This document shows positions 34,214 through 37,630 of a stretch of 37,630 bases of DNA, in pieces. Position 1 is the first letter of the stretch. Every line of letters begins with the position of its first letter. The translations under genes were made by a program, and so were the position numbers. The stretch spans positions 791,717 to 829,346 of the forward strand of contig NZ_LT828540.1 in NCBI RefSeq assembly GCF_900170035.1, given 5' to 3'. This DNA is from Desulfamplus magnetovallimortis. GTDB taxonomy: Bacteria; Desulfobacterota; Desulfobacteria; Desulfobacterales; Desulfobacteraceae. The notes under the pieces were generated by a model that did no database searches, was not told where the DNA came from, and was given only the letters and a program-made list of their open reading frames with translations.

Positions 34214-35371
34214 TTATACCCATTTACCGTCCTGGTATTTCATTCCATATTGTTTTTTTATCTGATAATATTTTTTTTCTGATAACGAACGTATGTCAGA
34301 GTCGGAATGATGTGCAAAAAAATTTCCGTGCAAGTCAGTATATAAAGCGTTGATGCCATGCTTTTTGCTCTCATGTAAATAACAGTCAAGATGCATTGTG
34401 CTGTAAGAGGTTGAGAATACAGTATCTGGAGGGGATAATTTTTTAGCTTTTGCCTTAAAGTCTTTCCCATTATTTGGTGTTTCAGTATATTCCTCATTAT
34501 TCTGGTTATCAGCATCTTTTCCACTATTTTGAGTTTCTGTAATTTTTCCACTATTTTGAGTTTCTGTAATTTTTCTACTATTTTGAGTCCCTACAACTTT
34601 TCTACTATTTTGAGTTTCAGCAGATTCCCCATTATTTTGAGTTTTAGTTACTTCTCCATCATTTTGAATTTCAATTACTTCTCCATCATTCCGGGCATTG
34701 GTACCTTCTCCATCATTCCGGGCATTGGTACCTTCTCCGTCATTTTGAAACGCCGAACTACCAGTGAGCATATTATCATCCTGATCGGGATTAAGTCTGG
34801 CAGAAGGTGTTGATCTTTCTGCCCCTGATAACTTGTTATCGTTTTCATTATTTTTGTGACTTTTAAACAGGAGAATCAGCATAAATATACTAAGTGCAAC
34901 AACGGCCGATATAATGAACAATACAACCATTGCGAAAAATGTATTTTCGATATACTTTTCCAGAGACATATGAATACTTAAAAAAATGGCGATGGCGACC
35001 CCCAGTAAAATTCTGATATAGTCCATGAAAGTCAATGAGTTGCGCTTAGTTCTCGCGAGCTTTTCTTCTCTTATTTTATGCAGTTTGCGGTTTTCAAGTA
35101 TTTTGTTGACTTCCTGGATTTCTGCAATGGCCTTTTCGGTGGAAGCTCTAAACCAGCTACTTCCTTCTTTCACTTTTTCCAGACGATTCTGAAGAATCTT
35201 TTCAAACTCCTGAGGATTTTCCACAACAATCTTGTATTCTATAACGTATGGATATGGGGATTCCATATGACTCATTTCTGCCGGTCTGAAGGCAGGATCT
35301 CTCATGCTGTAACTGACATTAACTATGTCAGGCATAGCCTTATTTGTCATTATGTAAATCCATCCCGGCAT
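34214..35371 (-). CDS. Degenerate GIY-YIG (T5orf172)-like membrane protein with nonapeptide repeats
   Basis: The first 90 of 385 residues resemble the T5orf172/MUG113 branch of GIY-YIG nucleases: GWIYIMTNKAMP, an arginine-containing RDPAFRPAEMS and a NPQEFEKILQNRLEKV helix. The second motif, usually KIG(Y)T, reads NVSYS, so catalytic competence is doubtful. Two transmembrane helices follow (about 118-134 and 145-169). Then come about ten 9-residue repeats of ITETQNSGK/NDGEGTNAR type (210-303), and a C-terminal domain of about 75 residues (HGINALYTDLHGNFFAHHSD) that I do not recognise. The combination of a nuclease-like domain, membrane hairpin and polar repeat is unusual. The function is unknown; neighbours are signalling genes. 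The ribosome site is weak. Confidence 0.65.
   Translation of the reverse strand: MPGWIYIMTNKAMPDIVNVSYSMRDPAFRPAEMSHMESPYPYVIEYKIVVENPQEFEKILQNRLEKVKEGSSWFRASTEKAIAEIQEVNKILENRKLHKIREEKLARTKRNSLTFMDYIRILLGVAIAIFLSIHMSLEKYIENTFFAMVVLFIISAVVALSIFMLILLFKSHKNNENDNKLSGAERSTPSARLNPDQDDNMLTGSSAFQNDGEGTNARNDGEGTNARNDGEVIEIQNDGEVTKTQNNGESAETQNSRKVVGTQNSRKITETQNSGKITETQNSGKDADNQNNEEYTETPNNGKDFKAKAKKLSPPDTVFSTSYSTMHLDCYLHESKKHGINALYTDLHGNFFAHHSDSDIRSLSEKKYYQIKKQYGMKYQDGKWV
34463..34744. repeat. 27-bp in-frame tandem repeat in GIY-YIG-like gene
   Basis: About ten 27-bp units encode nonapeptides on the minus strand. At least three subtypes occur in blocks (NARNDGEGT, IEIQNDGEV and ITETQNSGK), each with neighbouring near-identical copies. 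This shows stepwise local duplication. The array is the longest of the coding repeats in the window after the hendecad array. Confidence 0.9.
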
Positions 35372-35448
35372 AGCTTTATAATACCCCTTTTATCCATTTG
35401 AGCAATTCATACAGTCAAAATCGAAAAAAATACCTGTTATCGGCTGAA

Positions 35449-36711
35449 CTAACTTACACTGCCCATAATTTCCGATTGCTCTTTTATACTTTTTTCAGCC
35501 TCGTCATAAATTTCATCCAGAAAATCCGGAGAGAGTTCCAGTAATTTTACCGATTTCAGTTCAGATAACTCCAGGTTTTTCTTGTTAAAAAGGTTGTAAC
35601 CCAGCTTGTCAGCCATTGCATCGGCAACATTAACAATTAATACTTCAACATCAATCTCTTCATTAAAATCTGTCCACTCATGAAATTTCACCACATCAAC
35701 AAAATCCTGGCTGAATTGCCATTTCTCCATTAATTTGGCACCGAAACCTGTGTGTACTTCAAACACTTTGTCAATCAGTTCATCAAGTTTAACATCAAGT
35801 TCAACTGAGTATTTATCAGCAATGTGCTTGCATAGCAGAGTTGCACCAACATCATGAATAAGACCTTTTACAAAAACCTTGTCGCCAAGTTCTGGATATT
35901 TTTTTCCGGCAATTTCCCTTGCACAGTGAGCGCAGGCAAGGGAATGCATCCATGCCCTGTTCATCATTTTATTTATGGCAGGATCCTGGGACCTGTAGAG
36001 TTTTTTATTGGCGATGGAAACCACAATACTCTGGATCTGATCCCTTCCCAGACGGGCAATAGCGCCTTGTATATTAACAACCTTTTCAATGCCCTTGTAA
36101 TAAGGAGAATTGGCAAGGGCAATCAGTTTTATTGAAATGGAAGTGTCTTTTTCAATTACCTTTGCAATATCGGCATTTTCAGCAGTTTCGTTATCCATAA
36201 TCTCCTGAAGCTCCTGGACAATATATGGAATGGAGGGTAATTCAATTTTTCCCTTGTTAAACTCTTCTATTGCAGCGGATATAACTTCAGAGATTGTTTT
36301 TTCGGCTGCTGTTTCAGCTTCAGCTACCATTGTGTAACCAAATTTCTCAAGTTTATTAGTGAGAATTTTATAAGATGCAGGCTTGACAACATAATCGCTA
36401 CAACCTGACTTGTGGCATTCCAAAATTGTTTTTTTGTCAGCATAACCCGTTAACATAATGATAACTGTATCCGGCTTTCCCGAGTCTCTGTTATCCTTTT
36501 CAATGGTTCTGACTTTTTTCAATACATCTATGCCACTCAAGCCCGGCATCACTATGTCCAAAAAAATCAATTCAGGAAAATTTGCCTCAAACAATTCAAT
36601 GCCTTCACTCCCATTATTTGCTTCAAGAACTTCATGTCCGTTCATTTCAAATATTGTTCTGAGCAGACGTCTGTTGCTTTCTTCATCTTCAATTATGAGA
36701 ATTTTTGCCAT
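35449..36711 (-). CDS. REC-HDOD response regulator
   Basis: The 420-residue protein has an N-terminal receiver (about 1-125) with the acidic pair Glu8/Asp9, phospho-acceptor Asp52 in LIFLDIVMPG, and the conserved Thr and Lys in MLTGYAD and VKPAS. A linker leads to an HDOD domain (about 155-350; LPSIPYIVQELQEI, KLIALANSPYYKG, VNIQGAIARLG, GLIHDVGATLLCKH). HDOD is a catalytically diverged relative of the HD-domain phosphodiesterases and acts in protein interaction during signalling. It retains an HD pair in LIHDVG, as many HDOD proteins do. Candidate phosphodonors include the hybrid kinase 1.5 kb downstream, but specificity is not shown. The target pathway is unknown. Confidence 0.9.
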   Translation of the reverse strand: MAKILIIEDEESNRRLLRTIFEMNGHEVLEANNGSEGIELFEANFPELIFLDIVMPGLSGIDVLKKVRTIEKDNRDSGKPDTVIIMLTGYADKKTILECHKSGCSDYVVKPASYKILTNKLEKFGYTMVAEAETAAEKTISEVISAAIEEFNKGKIELPSIPYIVQELQEIMDNETAENADIAKVIEKDTSISIKLIALANSPYYKGIEKVVNIQGAIARLGRDQIQSIVVSIANKKLYRSQDPAINKMMNRAWMHSLACAHCAREIAGKKYPELGDKVFVKGLIHDVGATLLCKHIADKYSVELDVKLDELIDKVFEVHTGFGAKLMEKWQFSQDFVDVVKFHEWTDFNEEIDVEVLIVNVADAMADKLGYNLFNKKNLELSELKSVKLLELSPDFLDEIYDEAEKSIKEQSEIMGSVS

Positions 36712-36817
36712 TGCTTTAAATACCCATTAATGTAACTTTAATATTTAGGTGCTTATCTGCGCAAGTTTTGCCGATCTATGATAATGTAAAACGGCAAATG
36801 AAGCATACCAAACAGTC

Positions 36818-37513
36818 CTAAAAGTATTTTCCCACCATGAACAACAGAGCATTTATCCCTCTGTTATCCTTGTGTAAATTGGCGTTTGACAGATGCCACA
36901 GCTTCAGTTCTGCAAAAAAAGGACGTTTGCCTGGGATTCGATATTCAGCCCCGATGCCCGCTCTTGGATTAAAATTAAAATGCAGCCCCTGTCCTTCTAT
37001 TTGATGTTCTGTATATATGATTCCCACACCTGCTTCCACATAAGGAAAAACATTATATTTTAAAAAGAAATCACCAATATAATAAAAAAAATTATTACTT
37101 AAAAAAGTATGTTTTTCAAATTTTTTGAGATACAGCAAAGCTTCAAAACCGGAAGAGAGGATTAAACCACTTGAATCCATATTATCATCAACGTTTGTTC
37201 CAATGGTAAAATCAATTTTGAACTTCAAGTTGTCAGGTGCGGCATGCCCCCATATGCGTTCATAATCAAAAAGCATAAATCCATTTACAGATACAAAATC
37301 ATCTGCACGATCTGGGTCATATGCCATGCCATATTGAAATCCAATGGCTGTTTGAGAATCTGAGATTAAAATCCTGGGAGAAGCCTCTGATACTGCATCA
37401 GGGATATTCCTATTTTCATCCGAATATCCATAAGTCACTGACACGATCATTAATAATAATACCCACAGAACTCTGTGTGCAGAATAAAAGATACAATATT
37501 TTAATTCTTCCAC
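36818..37513 (-). CDS. PagL-like lipid A 3-O-deacylase / acyloxyacyl hydrolase family protein
   Basis: The 231-residue protein has a signal peptide (about 1-30) and alternating beta strands of an eight-stranded outer-membrane barrel. It ends in aromatic Phe as outer-membrane proteins do. The C-terminal KLWHLSNANLHKDNRGINAL matches the PagL active-site region, with His207 and Ser209 of the triad. The position of the PagL catalytic Glu (in a G-I-E context) is Asn221 here, a change common in the wider PF09411 family, so activity is uncertain. PagL removes the 3-O acyl chain of lipid A, a fitting role near LPS genes. The start is GTG with AAGGAT upstream. Confidence 0.8.
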   Translation of the reverse strand: MEELKYCIFYSAHRVLWVLLLMIVSVTYGYSDENRNIPDAVSEASPRILISDSQTAIGFQYGMAYDPDRADDFVSVNGFMLFDYERIWGHAAPDNLKFKIDFTIGTNVDDNMDSSGLILSSGFEALLYLKKFEKHTFLSNNFFYYIGDFFLKYNVFPYVEAGVGIIYTEHQIEGQGLHFNFNPRAGIGAEYRIPGKRPFFAELKLWHLSNANLHKDNRGINALLFMVGKYF

Positions 37514-37630
37514 TTTAATCCTTTTTATATGAAAGTCTCAATAACAGCCTGTTTTTAAAACGACTTTCATCCCTTCGATTGTAGCGGTCATCAGCCATGT
37601 ACGTTATTTAAAATTTAATAAAAAGGCATC

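Noticed and set aside
34529-34813. Plus-strand ORF with repeated FSTILSF units
   Set aside because: It is the complement of the 27-bp repeat in the GIY-YIG-like gene, and its repeat structure is inherited from that gene.

Overview
The window reads as a stretch of chromosome from a Gram-negative bacterium of moderately low GC, most likely a member of the Desulfobacterota (Desulfobacterales-like). This is an inference. It rests on the heptose/Kdo lipopolysaccharide gene set, an orphan TRAP binding protein, an HPr/enzyme I pair without a sugar permease, a PocR-type hybrid kinase, and abundant palindromic dispersed repeats. No rRNA, tRNA, CRISPR array or transposase was found.

Layout. (1) 86-3570, all minus: a RarD-like permease, a MazF-type toxin with a ribbon-helix-helix antitoxin, a PlsC acyltransferase and an EamA permease. 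(2) 3841-4923, plus: a Tat-exported TRAP solute-binding protein, ending at a hairpin shared with the convergent cluster. (3) About 5007-23021, one long minus-strand cluster. In transcription order it holds a coiled-coil membrane protein, lptG, waaA (broken by two homopolymer frameshifts), lpxK, a LpxL-type acyltransferase, waaF, a second family-9 heptosyltransferase, a WaaL-type ligase, a family-2 glycosyltransferase, ptsH, ptsI, smpB and a heterodimeric MdlAB-type ABC exporter. Most of these build, acylate, glycosylate or move LPS. (4) 23022-24183, gene-poor, with two dispersed repeats, a terminator-like hairpin and a candidate 30-residue ORF. (5) 24184-27257, plus: an EamA permease, its probable MocR regulator and a DUF1499 lipoprotein. 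(6) 27596-30909, plus: an McrB/McrC restriction pair, followed by decayed sequence. (7) 31523-37513, minus: a PocR-PAS-PAS hybrid histidine kinase, a degenerate GIY-YIG-like membrane protein with a long tandem repeat, a REC-HDOD response regulator and a PagL-like lipid A deacylase.

Three patterns cut across the genes. First, several otherwise ordinary proteins (both ABC subunits, LpxK, WaaA, the family-2 glycosyltransferase, the GIY-YIG-like protein and the coiled-coil protein) carry in-frame, low-complexity, tandemly duplicated inserts that their families normally lack. Second, a dispersed element of about 62-64 bp beginning TTTACCGTG sits in at least four junctions of the LPS cluster, alone or in tandem. 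Third, a palindromic element of about 175 bp occurs three times in the same orientation, at about 23.4, 27.3 and 31.3 kb, and brackets first the EamA/MocR/DUF1499 cassette and then the McrBC cassette.
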